Shown here: positions 48,430 through 59,033 of the stretch, one piece after another
How positions within the stretch are numbered: the first letter of the stretch is position 1
Layout: the number at the start of each line of letters is the position of its first letter
From: Voacanga thouarsii
Lineage: Eukaryota; Streptophyta; Magnoliopsida; Gentianales; Apocynaceae
Assembly: GCA_026120185.1 (NCBI GenBank)
Contig: JANUWF010000008.1
Span: 6,758,001-6,822,000, forward strand
Reading direction: 5' to 3'
DNA length: 64,000 nucleotides
Position numbers and translations under genes: made by a program
The notes under the pieces: model-generated
Told to the model about the DNA's origin: nothing
Databases searched by the model: none
What the model saw: the letters and a program-made list of their open reading frames with translations, nothing else

Positions 48430-49914
48430 AATTCCATCCACTACTATTATCTTAAGTTCAAATCCTTTTAGGTAAAAACATATTTCATACTTTTGTGGTC
48501 GGTGAAGACTTCAAATTCAGCTTCATACAAATAATGTCTCCACTTCTTAAGAGCAAACACAATAGCTGCCAACTCCAAGTCATGTGTAAGATAATTCTCC
48601 TCATAAGGTTCCAATTTCCTAGAGATATAAGTTATCACATTCCTTTCTTGCATCAAAACTCCTCCCAATCCCTCATTTGATGCATCCGTGTACACCTCAT
48701 AAGGTTTGTCCATCTTTGGCAATGCCAAAATAGGTGCAGAGCTTAATCTCCTCTTCAGTTCCTGAAAACTTTTCTTACATTTCTCGGTCTAAACATAAGG
48801 AACTTTCTTTTAAGTAAGTCGAGTCAAAGGTGAAGCTACCTTAGAGAATCCCTCAATAAACCTCTAATAGTATCCTGCTAATCCCAAAAAACTTCGTATT
48901 TCAGTTGGAGTCTCAGGACGTTTCCAATTTGTCACCGCTTCAACTTTTACAGGATCTACTGTAATTCCGTCTTTAGATATCACATGTCCCAAAAATGCTA
49001 CTTCTTGTAGCCAAAACTCACATTTATTGAACTTTGCATACAATTTAGCCTCTCTTAACTTTCCCAATACTTTTCGAAGGTGTTGTTCATGTTCTTAGGG
49101 TCTTTGGAGTACTCCAAGATATCATATATGAATATAACCACAAAATTATCTAAGTAAGGTCGAAATGTTCGATACATCAAGTCCAAGAGCATTAGCAACA
49201 CCAAAGGGCATCTCTACAAACTCAAAATGCCCATATCGTGTATTAAATATAGTTTTTTGTATGTCTTCTTCCCGAATTCGAGCTTGATAATATCCTTGCC
49301 TCAAGTCTAGTTTCAAAAAACATCATACTCCCTACAACTGATCAAACAGTTCATCAACTACAACGGATATTTATTCTTTACCATCACTGCATTCAACCCT
49401 CGATAATCTATACACATCCGTAAAGACCCATCTTTCTTCTTAACAAACAACACAGGTGCTTCCCACGGTGAAGTACTTGGTCAAATGAACCCTTGCTCCG
49501 TTAATTCCTGTAGTTATTTCTTGAGCTCCTGTAATTCTGTAAGTGCCATTCTATAAGGAGTCCTTGAAATTAGTTCTGCCGATGGCACTAAATCAATAGA
49601 AAATTCTACTTCTGTCTCTGGCAGTAACTCCTTCAATTCCGCTGGAAAAACATCTAAATGCTCATTCACAACAGGAACATCTTCAAGCTTCTTAAGCTCT
49701 CTTGGCTTATTAATTACATAAACTAAATACCAGTACACCTTTTTCTAATCATCTTTCAGGCCTTAAGTCCCGATATAAAAGCATTACATTTCCTTTCAGC
49801 TTCACCTACAAATTCCAATGTAGGTCTCCCAGGCCGACGAAAATGTACTACCTTATGTCTACAGTCAACTTGAGCATGGTGTTTAGATAACCAATCCATG
49901 CCTAAGATAGCATC
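48430..49914 (-). pseudogene. R protease end, reverse transcriptase and RNase H, broken
   Basis: From right to left: the end of protease (ILGMDWLSKHHAQVDC near 49910-49865), a linker and the RT start (FSIDLVPSAELISRTPYRMA near 49610). Then [13 protein letters not shown] near 49420, and the palm with FIYDIL near 49140 where the usual FIDDIL has lost the first catalytic Asp. [12 protein letters not shown] lies near 48980. RNase H is open at 48728-48468 ([23 protein letters not shown]). Stops cut the frame near 49740, 49510, 49090 and 48863, and a deletion lies near 49170. Confidence 0.82.
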
Positions 49915-51724
49915 TGTTGGGAGATATGCCCTCTTAGACTAGGTTTCTGAAGTAAATATCGAATGCTTTAATAAAAGAATTTATTTTCAGAATTGTTTGT
50001 GAATTTATATTTTTATTTGTGCACAATTACGTTTGGAAAAGACCCATTGTGTTTAAGTAAGTGATCCATGTGAATTGAGGTCTTTCACAATAAGGTATAG
50101 ATCACGGGTTACTTAACATATAAACATTCGCTCTTAACTGATTGATGAGAATGGGAATCTCATCATATTTAGGTTATTATGTTATGAATTCCAAATAGGG
50201 AATGGCTTACCTTTAGCCAGTGAGTAGTCTACTCACTTCATGATATAAGCGTATTTCGAATATGTATAACAGGACATGTAGTAGTGATTTTTGAAAGTAC
50301 TATATGGTAAAAACCTAGACTACTACTGCTACAGCGTGGACTAGAACTCTACCACTTGAGTATGAGTTAGTGGTCTGACGAAACTGGAAGCATATACTTT
50401 AATATGCTATAGTTGAGGTTCTATCGTAGAGCCAATATACTTACATGTTGGGTATGTGTGATTAGTTAGTTAAGACAGACTTGTACAAGATAGTTTCTAT
50501 ACTATATCACTCTTTGTGGTTGTCTAAATGATCTAAATATCTAGGGCCCTGAGAAACATGACTTTGATGTTTGCTTTAGGGTAGCTCCCTTGGAAAGCGA
50601 AAACAATCCAGGAAGTCGTGGATCATTGGACTAGAGGCCTAAGGATGCTAGATGCCATTTAGAGAGGTGTTAGTACACTTCTTCCTCTCTAAATGTATGG
50701 CGATGTATAGAGGGGTATTTTAGTCATTACACCTGTAAGTCAGAGACTTTGCTAGCGCAGCATTGTCCTTGGGGTCAATATTTCCTTATGGTGATATTAG
50801 AAAATATTTAAAATACAAAATACAGCTATTTATATGGCAAGAGTATTTTGGTCATTTTAGTACCAAGGCGGTGTGTCTTTTGATCCCTAATATAGACCGT
50901 GAGTTCTAATTAAATACAGGCTAAGGAATTGATCTTAAATAAAATGGAATTTATTTTATTTAAGTAGCTTGATTTAATTATTGGGCTAGAATAAAATAAA
51001 GGTCCATGTGGAGAGAGAATTAATTAAATTAGTTTAGTAAGTTAATTAATTATTCAAGGCTTTGGCCCAGTTTGAATAATTAAAGATTAACCTAGGACTA
51101 AACTAATATAAGCTTATTAATTGGACTAGTTTATTTGGACTGAAAAATTAATTATTAATTGGGTCATTTATGTGGTTCTAATTAGAATAATTAATTAAGC
51201 CCAAAAGGTTAAACTAAGAGTCTAATAGCCCAGTCCAGTTTAACCTAGGGTTTTATTTAGGTTAAATAGGAGGATGGAAAACAACGTGGTTGCAGAACAC
51301 ATACTCTTAGAGACGGCTTCTTCTCTGTGAAAAAGCCAAACGTCTCTCTCTCTCTCCAGAAAATTTCCTTAGTCTGTTAGTTGCTCACCAAATGGAATTA
51401 GTCAGGCTTTATACTGGAAGATCGAGAGTTTGGCATTCACCTACATGCAAATACGGAGTAGGAGACTTGCAGGAATCGCACCAGAAGCTTCCACCAGCAT
51501 ACCTACCCCGATAGCACACATTCTGGTCCAGCCAATTCTTAGAACAAGGAAAAGAGGTAATTATTTTTAAACTTTGGAGCCCTGCCAGAGCACAACCGAC
51601 GCCGACTAGAGCTGTCGGAGCCAGCACTGGCTTTGTTTGGGTTCCCCTGTTTATTAGTTTTTCCAATTTTGTTTTGTATTCGCTTCCGCTGCGTGCCCTA
51701 TGTTTTCCCCTTTCTATGCCTTCA
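49915..51724 (+). mobile_element. Solo LTR of a copia element related to S and M
   Basis: 1810 bp starting TGTTGGGAGATATGCCCTC and ending ATGCCTTCA, with a perfect target duplication GCATC (49910-49914 and 51725-51729). The first 900 bp follow the S LTR closely; the last 400 bp diverge. It splits the protease of R between YDA and ILGMDW. Several reading frames in the region run across the LTR edge and are chimeric. No internal domain or second LTR exists. Confidence 0.9.
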
Positions 51725-52568
51725 GCATCATAATGCTCTATGGGCAAACATATCAAATCTCCTCCCAATATTTCATCTTTTACCAAGATCTTACAATTCC
51801 TATGTATTTTCTCACTATTCATTTGCTTTCCCAATAAAGTACTGACAATCATTTCATATGAAGCTTCTTCCCCTTTTATTCCCATAGAATCAAGAAATGA
51901 ATTGGCAATAAAGGAATGCGTAGAACCAGGATCTACCAATACTTTAGTATTATGATAAAAAAAAATAATAAGGAGTGTACCTTTTACAATTGTAGCCTGG
52001 TTGTCCGTCTTCTCTAATGCCACCACCCGGGCATTCACTTGCGATTTGGCGGTTCCAACTCTAGAGGTAGAATGTTATCCTATGTTCCCTCTTCTAAATC
52101 CTGACCTCTGTCCTTAGCTGTTGCCTCCAAGTCAACTCCATTCTCCTATCCTTCATGGATAAGGGCAATGGAAACTCTTGTGCCCTACCTTTCCATAATT
52201 AAAGTATTTGAAGGGGGGTTGTCCTCCAGTCGGGCCTCTCCGCCTTTGCATCTTTCTATTCTTTTGCCAGCGAGGCCCTCCAAACCTTTTTTGACTCATA
52301 ACCCAAAATCCACTTCGGTTTCTTTTACTCCAATTGTAATATAGTTCAAAAGCAATCATAAAAATGGGTACAGTGCACATAGTAAAACATAACATATATT
52401 CATTCTCATTTATCACAAAGTTAGTACAAAATTTGGGGGCCAAGCACAGTCATGTATACTGGTTGAACTGTACATTCCCTACTACAGATATCTATATCTC
52501 ATCCTCCTACTCATTATCATCACTGTTTGAGATAGGAGGTCCTGAATCAGTAGAAACTATATAAGACT
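51725..52568 (-). pseudogene. R nucleocapsid and protease N-terminal part, broken
   Basis: On the complement: arginine-rich stretch and knuckle remnant (YFNYGKVGHKSFHC near 52205, first two Cys replaced by Tyr). After stops comes protease: ARVVALEKTDNQATIVKGT near 52010 and VLVDPGSTHSFIA near 51930, where the catalytic D-S-G reads D-P-G. Then LICLPIEHYDA up to the solo LTR at 51724. Most of the capsid region expected before the knuckle (roughly 600-700 bp) is missing. Confidence 0.8.
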
Positions 52569-54113
52569 TGATGTGTCCGGACTTGTGTATAAAAATCATA
52601 CAAAAACTAAGCACATTCCCAATCAAGTTTAAATTAAAACGTTCAACCCAAATCACACATATGAGCAAGCGTACTCATCATTAACCGAGCATAGGATTCA
52701 AACGAGTGTCGATCCTCCAGGAACAAGTAGACATTAATCACCTTTCTTTCATTGTTTAACTGACTCAATAAAGTGAAAATAAATTAAAAAAATAAAATAA
52801 AAATAAAAGTATATACATGTCAAGGATGGAGAAGTATGTAACTCAAACTATTGTTTAGACAAACATGATCTCAAAAGACCTAACCATTATCATAACTAAT
52901 TATTCTCTTGGCACTATGAAGGATAAAGGTAAACTAGCATCATTTGGTCTGTCTCAATTAATTACTACCTTCTAATTACTACTTTCTAGATAAATTAGTA
53001 TCGCTTGGCCTGTCTCAACTAATTCATCGACAAGATGCATTAAATACAATCCTTGATTAAATTTTCTTGATCTAGCAAATTTAAAATATGAAATTAATCA
53101 ATGAATCATTGGTCTGGCAAACATCGATTAACCTTCAATTACTCAATCCTCAACAATTAACCTATTTGGTCTAGCAAGTTAACAACCAATAAATATGAAA
53201 TTAATCAATTGCAACCACCATCAACCTCTTTGGTCTAGCAAGTTAATAAAAAGAAACAACCAATTAATCTCGTAATACGCCCAAGTAATTGAATACCAAG
53301 AAGAACAATCAATTAATCAAAAGATCAAATAACTCTAAAAATTATGAATATCTAAAATAATGTCAAATTACAATGAAACAGTTAGCATATCATTGTTCAA
53401 GAAAAAGAAAATAAAATAAAAGAAAGCACTTATAGAAAAGCCTCCTTCTTCTTTCTTTGAAGACCTTCTTGTACAATCCTCCTTGAATTAAAGAATTCTT
53501 CCTTTGGTTAAGTAATTTTCTATAATGATCAATGAATTCTCCTCCTTTTCTCTTGTATTTTTCATCTATTTATAGGCTTAGGAAGTGCCTAAACTCGTAG
53601 GTACAAAGTTCTTGGCCGAGTAGAAGTTGGAAGATATTAAAACTCCACAGATTACCAAAAACAGCGTAGAAAAAATCAAGCATCGCCTTATCTTTAGGGC
53701 ACAGCTAGCGCCGCCTTAGCTCTTGGAGCCGGCGCCGGTTGTGTTCTGCTTCTCTACTCATTCGCCGATTTTTCTCCGAATTTTGCACAATGAAGACCAA
53801 AATGCAGCTGGCGCCACCTTAACTCTTGGAGCCGATGCTGGCTCCACTCTATTTCATCAATTTTTCGTCGCTTTGAAGTTCGCATAATCTAGTGCATGGC
53901 CAGCGCCAGTTCTAGAGCCCTAGCCGCCGCCACCTCTCCTCTATTTTGCGACGTTTTTATTTCGTTTTACCCTAAAAATCTGAAATAATGAACAAAATAC
54001 CTTTTCAAGGGTAAAATCTTAAATATGAAGGAATATAACTAGTTATTGAACAAAATATATCACAAAAGAACTTTAAATAACTAGGAAAAACATGACTAAT
54101 TTAGCCCCTATCA
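52569..54113 (-). mobile_element. Solo LTR C (gypsy type) inside R
   Basis: 1545 bp, TGATGTGT to CCCTATCA, with a perfect target duplication AGACT (52564-52568 and 54114-54118). It aligns with A and B. A GC-rich part holds a diverged tandem pair of about 103 bp (starts near 53702 and 53804), each with CAGCTGGCGCC-like and CTCTTGGAGCCG motifs. Confidence 0.9.
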
Positions 54114-54788
54114 AGACTTCGCTGCATCAACCTTATTATCTCCATCTGCATCTGGGTGCAACTAAGACAATAGCTCTAGATCTATCTCTAAATCCTCCTC
54201 AGGCTCCTCAACCACAGGTACCTCCATCTTGGGTACCTCCTAATCCTCTCCCGCATCAACAACCTCTAAACCCGGCATCTCCTCCTCCAGTACTCCCGGT
54301 ACATTCCTGCCAAAAACCTCCTCATCATCCTTAGACAACACTGCACCATCGAGGATGATGTCTTGCTCATCATCATCATCCTGAGGGTGTGGCTCAATAT
54401 CACTGTCAATCCCATCAGAATCGTCACCCCCTTCTTATGTGGCGACGGTGTCCTCTCTAGAAAAGATGTCCTCTCCATGATAAGGTTTCGCGCAAATAGA
54501 GTAACGACAGGGACTACTAGGTCAAACCTACTCCCGGCGAGATGGGGTGCATGACTGTAGCCAAGGCCAAGTCCTGTCAAGGTGAAACGTCCTAGCACGC
54601 CGGCTCGATAGATCGTTCTAATCTTTCCAGATTTCTTCATACTCGAACTCTTACCTGTCTCCTTCTTTCTATCATCACTGTGCTTATCTATTGGGCTCTT
54701 ATTCTTATCACTCATATCTGCCATACCTACATAATGAAAGACTTCTATCAATTCCTATAATAATACCACAGTTCCATAAAACCAGGTT
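54114..54788 (-). pseudogene. R 5' reading frame (gag N-terminal region or leader)
   Basis: Open on the complement from 54751 to 54266 (161 codons, MIEVFHYVGMADMSDKNKSP). The first 50 residues are Lys/Asp/Ser-rich. Part of the rest reads better one frame over as an acidic stretch (DDDDEQDIILDG near 54370), which suggests an indel. No known domain is seen, although the place, just after the primer site, is that of gag. Codon use is compatible with either a decayed gag start or a leader. Confidence 0.45.
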
Positions 54789-54799
54789 CTAATACCAAT
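54789..54799 (-). promoter_or_regulatory. Primer-binding site of R
   Basis: The complement reads TGGTATTAGAACCTGG, two bases from the LTR end GTGTTACA. It resembles the initiator-Met-type site TGGTATCAGAGCC with C-to-T and G-to-A changes. Confidence 0.78.
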
Positions 54800-54815
54800 T
54801 GTAACACCCCTACTA
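54800..54815 (-). repeat. Remnant of the R 5' LTR
   Basis: Only TGTAACACCCCTACT matches the other LTR (42748-42762). The DNA beyond does not match the 4-kb LTR by eye, so the LTR is truncated here, or the two LTRs have diverged beyond recognition. Confidence 0.55.
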
Positions 54816-56030
54816 GACCTAGTTTGTGTCTTGTTTCAGTCGATAAGGTAGTAATGCAGTTCAAATGCTTATATTGTCAGCTATTGCTAACATGATTAAT
54901 GGGCATTTCTGATGTTTAGATGTGATTTAAATTGTGAAACATAGTTAAATTAACAAAAATAAATAGTTTTCGAATGAATGTTGAAATACAAGAGGTGGAT
55001 CATGGGGGTTTTATTTGGGAGGAAATGTTCCATATCTATCTAATCTTGTCTTTAAGTGTTCTTTGGAACTTCTGTTTCAATTCTTGCATTATATGTCTGA
55101 TTCTCTAGAATTGTCTGTAACAAGCATCTTTCACAACATTGAGCTGTACTTCCACTTATTATTGGGTTTAAAGGAAGTTGGGTTTTTGAATTAGTACTTT
55201 ATGTAGTCTTTCATAGCCTGCATTTTCAAAAGCCATTGCAATTCTTTTGGCAATTGCTATGTGCTTTATGTAGTCTTTGATAGCCTGCAGGTTAAGGTCG
55301 CATTCTCTGAATGCGACCTTGCTTGACAAGGCACATGAATGCGACCTCAAGTTCGGTCACTTAAAAAAAAAAAAAATTGCGCTGAGTGAATGCGACCTCA
55401 CTAATTTTGAAATTTCAGCTGAGGCACTCCTTTGCCAGAATTCCGAATGGAAATGGCACCATTTCACGAAATTCCGGTACAAAGCAGACAAGTGCAAATT
55501 CGTGGCCAGGTGGAGTTCATGCAAAGGCCTAACTCTATAGACCACACTTTCTTAGTTTCTTCCCCGAGGCTTCCCATCAAAATCACACTCTGAGAGTGCA
55601 GAAGCACACACTTTCTTTCTCTTTCTTTATAGCCATGGAGCCATGGCTAGACGACTTAGCAGAGGATGTCCAAAGTATGAGCTTCAACACGACCCCCGTC
55701 TTCTTTTCTTTTTCTTCGTGCGTTCCTTTCACATTGGCAATCATGTCTTCAATCTTAAACTCTCGAGGCATGGTCTTTCCTTTCCTTTTTGATACATCAC
55801 GCAATATGCCTTCTTTGGCAAATAGATTATAGAGGAAGTGGACCTGGGAGGTTTAGAGGATCAAGACAAAAGTTCTAGCGTTCCTGTGCTCGGCGGATTT
55901 GGCAGTGCCGTTGATGATGAATTGCATGAATACTATTTATTTGTCAAGAATAAGGTATCGCTAGAAATATTTCCCAGGTTTCTTTTGCTCGGTGGTAAAA
56001 GTGGAATTTGTTATTTAGAGATGTAGTTTA
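54816..56030. other. Low-copy stretch without a recognised gene
   Basis: No transposon protein is visible. At 55197-55222 and 55263-55288 a 26-bp sequence (TTTATGTAGTCTTT-ATAGCCTGCA) is duplicated 66 bp apart. A hairpin and GAATGCGACCT repeats follow (55294-55398). An ATG at 55635 opens MEPWLDDLAEDVQSMSFNTT, which looks protein-like for about 20 residues and then turns Phe/Ser-rich. It could be a short first exon, but I do not recognise it. A second stretch from 55838 reads VDLGGLEDQDKSSSVP, also unrecognised. These might be exons of one unknown or decayed gene. Confidence 0.4.
55294..55398. repeat. Perfect hairpin plus direct repeats of GAATGCGACCT
   Basis: AAGGTCGCATTC-TCT-GAATGCGACCTT (55294-55320) is a perfect 12-base inverted repeat with a 3-base loop. 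GAATGCGACCT recurs at 55337-55347 and 55388-55398. Confidence 0.9.
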
Positions 56031-56458
56031 GGCTTGGTTTGATTCACAGGGAGGGAGAAAGGAAAGGGGAGGAGTAGTATATTTTATTTCTTTTAGAGGA
56101 AGTTAATGTATTTACTCTTATTTTATTTGGTTGGAGTGAAAATAGGAAAGAAATGAGAGGAAAAATGGAGAATAATTAATTTAGTTTATTATTTTATTCT
56201 TTGTTATTTATTTTATTAAAATATTTGATGTTAAAAATATAGTCAATATTGTCATTATTATCCCGATTTTATTTTTTTTCCCCAATCCTTCCAAATTTGT
56301 AGGGAAGGAAATGCTTATATGGAGGGAGAGTGTACCTCCTCTTGATTTACTTCCCTTCTATATCTACATCTAACTAAATGAGATAAATGTCTCGTTTACC
56401 TCCACATTTACTTCCCTTCTTTATTTACTTCTACAAAACAGTCCAACCAAACTAAGTT
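56031..56458. mobile_element. MITE-like element
   Basis: About 425 bp, AT-rich, without coding capacity. The left end GGCTTGGTTTGATT and the complement of the right end AACTTAGTTTGGTT form a diverged inverted repeat. Subterminal GGGAGGGAG and GGGAAG motifs repeat on both sides. Target duplication is not settled (GTTTA on both sides, or a longer imperfect one), so the family (hAT or other) is open. Confidence 0.55.
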
Positions 56459-57435
56459 TAGTTGTTGAAGTACACTAATGTAATTATTTATGGATTGGAT
56501 ATTTGCCAATATTTGGCTTTTTAAAAATTGCTGACTCTTTGTGCTTGAATATGCACAAATTTTTCAAAATTTTCAAGTAAAGATGTTTAGGGAAGAGACA
56601 AGGCATGTGCTTGTGTAGACCAAAATGACTAATTTAGTTTTATATTTTAGGAAATATATTTGTATTGTCATATCTACTCCATATGTGATTAGAAGAAATG
56701 TAAGCTTCAGTTTTTATTCTTCCCAGAATGTGCGTGCCTCGTGTTCTTGATCTTATGTCAGTTACTCAGTGGGTTCTTCTTCTGTATCAATAGAACACAG
56801 GAGGACTCTAATTTTATCCCCTCATCCAAACTGCAATATTAGTTGACAGTTTATTTTCTTTAGAAGACGCAATTTTTAGCCATCATGGAGAAAATATGTC
56901 AGTTATTTTTTTATGCTTAAAGACGGATAAAATTTTACTATCCTTTTGATAAAGGATTTATCTTTGTTTTTTTTTTCAGCGGGGGGTTGCTGTATGAAGA
57001 AGATTTTTTAGGAAACGTATGTGTATGTTGCTTTAATTCCTTGCTCTATGTTGAGTTTTTTCTTCAACTGGATTAACATTGACATATACTTTATTTTCAC
57101 CATCAGGCATCAGCATAATTTTTATGGGGTGAGGTTTGCTTAGCCTTTAGTTTTTCAGTTCTGTGTTAAAATTAAGTGGGTTTGTGGGTTTTTAGTTTTT
57201 AATTTTGTTTCATGGGCTGATTTGGAACATCAGCCTTCATTGTCCATCTGTTTTGAGTTTCTGGGCATTGGTAAAAAAATTTCCCATTTTAAGGTCTTTT
57301 TCCTTAAAAAATCTAATTTTCCTTTTATGACAAGAATGAAAAATTCCCCAATAGCTTATCTTAGATATTTGTTTTTTTTTTCTTTGGGATAAATTTGTGG
57401 GTAGTATATGTCTTCTTTGGTGCTTTCTTGTGTAG
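56459..57435. other. AT-rich stretch, no gene recognised
   Basis: I see no transposon or protein signature in these 1.0 kb. It precedes the LRR exon remnants and may be intron or 5' sequence of the decayed receptor-kinase gene. The 96-codon complement-strand frame at 57237-57527 overlaps an LRR exon and is a shadow. Confidence 0.4.
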
Positions 57436-58680
57436 GACCTTAGTCTAATGACTTTACTAGTGAAATTCCGACAATCTTCAGTAAACATGGCAAAGTAGAT
57501 TTCATGTAAGTAAATATTCTTAAGCAAAGCTTTATTCTTTCATCTATAAGCCTTTATTTTGAAATTTTTTAAGGCTAAGAAAATAATTCTTTTGTTTTGC
57601 AGGTATTTGACAGGAAACAAGCTTACTGGATGAATTCCGGATGGATTTTATGAAGAAACAAGAATGTCTATATGAATTTCTTCCTTCCTCAAATATCTGC
57701 AGCAAGAATTTTGTTAATACGTTTGACATAATTTCTTCTTCTGCTTGTTTATGATTTAGTATTATGTCACAGTGTTTTGAGTACCAAAAGCTTAAAATAG
57801 ATTACATGATGTTGGATTTCAGCAATTCTATTCAAAAGCACAAATATGCCATTAGTATTGCATTTATTAAAGCTAACAAAGAGTGTATCTTGATAGTCGT
57901 TACAATTGCTTGCACAGTGATGTTTCTTAAAACAATTTTACCTAGGAAGGATCAAGACCAGTTGAAAGCCCTCATGGAAGCATGTAAGTTACTATTTATT
58001 AAATTTAAGTTTAAAAGAATCATTTTAAAATTGTTTGTATTAATAGTTCTTGCACTCATGGCTATAGAAACTTGGTGGAGACGTACTTATCCAAAGAAAA
58101 GTTGTAATATTCTTGTGCATGGTCTTTTCTTTGCCCAACTATTGATCTGTCAAGAAGATTGGGTTTTGTTCCCTTTTTAATTATACATAGAGAGATAACT
58201 ATGCTTGTATTTTTTGTATTGGAAGTCTGCATTTTCATCATCAAATCTTTCTTGAATCTAACTTACAATGCCACTTCACTCTTGCCAAAAGCAAGACTTT
58301 CCCTATTCTAACTAGAGCGAGTCTCTTTTCTTGTCTGAATTTCTTTTCTGATTTCAGGTTAACAAATTTATGTTAGATTGTGAAGCCTTTTTCCAAATTT
58401 TCAACTTTTGTAGAACATTATTCTTTGCATATCAACTGTGGAGGAAGGGAGTTGATCACCAAGAATGGCACCAAATATGAAAGCTGATTTAGAAGCAAGG
58501 GTTGATACAATGTATTATTTAGGGCAGAATTGGGCATTTTGCAGCACTGGGAACTTCATGGACAAAGACATTAATGCAGATGTTTATATGGGCCAATGTG
58601 ACTCTATTTGTGGCTTCAAATTATATGAATGTGATATTGAACCATTTATATACCTCAATGTGAAATTACATGCATAATGC
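57436..58680 (+). pseudogene. LRR-VIII/malectin receptor-kinase gene fragment
   Basis: Three exon-like pieces in family order. First, an LRR piece ending at 57505 (NDFTSEIPTIFSKHGKVDFM). A 97-bp intron with GTAAGT start and TGCAG end follows (57506-57602). Then YLTGNKLTG-IPDGFYEET from 57603, with a TGA in the Gly-Pro position. Third, after about 750 bp, the start of the malectin-like domain near 58425: HINCGGRELITKNGTKYE, a one-base frame change near 58481, then DLEARVDTMYYLGQNWAF and STGNFMDKDINADVYM, to a stop at 58676-58678. In intact LRR-VIII receptor kinases these are the outer LRRs and malectin-like domain before the membrane span. No transmembrane or kinase part is present, so it is a broken fragment. 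Confidence 0.75.
57764..58180 (+). other. 138-codon reading frame, unrecognised
   Basis: Starts MSQCFEYQKLKIDYMMLDFS and contains two hydrophobic runs (ILIVVTIACTVMFL near 57888 and LKLFVLIVLALMA near 58026). It lies between two exon remnants of the receptor-kinase fragment, where an intron or a deleted exon is expected. It may be open by chance in AT-rich DNA. I do not claim a gene. Confidence 0.2.
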
Positions 58681-58885
58681 ATGTGTAAGTCTTTTGTTTG
58701 ACGATGTTATTTTATCATCATCTGTGGCTTGCTTTTCTAAGGAGTGATGAAAATTAGCTACAGTTTTGGCATAATTAGACCATATGACTTCATTATGTAC
58801 AAGATTTTTATAACTATGTGAAGACTTGTTTGTTTTGTATGTATCTGAGTGCTTGTTTTAAAATTTGTTTTTGCAGTTTTGGCAG

Positions 58886-59033
58886 ATGGATCCATTAGAT
58901 CAGAAGAAAAATAGGTCATCTGAGGCCTTGCCACCGCCCCCACTAGTATCTCCAAATGTGACTCCTATTAAAGTCGAGGGAGGAGAACCCATAAGAAGAA
59001 AGGCTTCGAGTTTCTATTGCTCGACATAGCCTC
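58886..59033 (+). CDS. AGO4-like: AGO4-clade Argonaute, N-terminal exon (part before insertion T)
   Basis: Follows a likely 3' splice site (TTTTTTGCAG at 58876). ATG at 58886 opens MDPLDQKKNRSSEALPPPPL, then VSPNVTPIKVEGGEPIRRK. The short acidic start, Pro run and P-N-V-x-P-x-K motif are typical of AGO4/6/9-clade proteins, which load 24-nt siRNAs and direct DNA methylation in the nucleus. This frame ends at TAG 59026-59028. The frame that continues correctly after T (RVSIARHSLRTKGQR) is shifted by one base and becomes readable near 59003, so a small indel near 58996-59005, or an unseen splice, lies before the insertion. T is inserted at 59033, with target duplication GCCTC. Confidence 0.78.

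Larger units (their letters stand above)
42748..54815 (-). mobile_element. Element R: Tekay/Del-like chromovirus (Ty3/gypsy), damaged
   Basis: Reads right to left: LTR remnant (54800-54815), primer site, odd 5' reading frame, knuckle, protease, RT, RNase H, integrase, chromodomain remnant, polypurine tract and a 4048-bp 3' LTR (42748-46795). Two solo LTRs lie inside (49915-51724 and 52569-54113). The LTR termini TGTAACACCC...GGTATTACA, the initiator-Met-type primer site and the C-terminal chromodomain are features of the Tekay/Del lineage. The left flank is Q (ATTTA at 42743-42747), but Q does not resume on the right, so part of the locus is deleted. Confidence 0.82.

Noticed and set aside
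51409..52038. 209-codon frame on the complement as one protein
   Set aside because: It joins R protease to the sequence of the copia solo LTR ending at 51724. The C-terminal 100 residues are LTR sequence.
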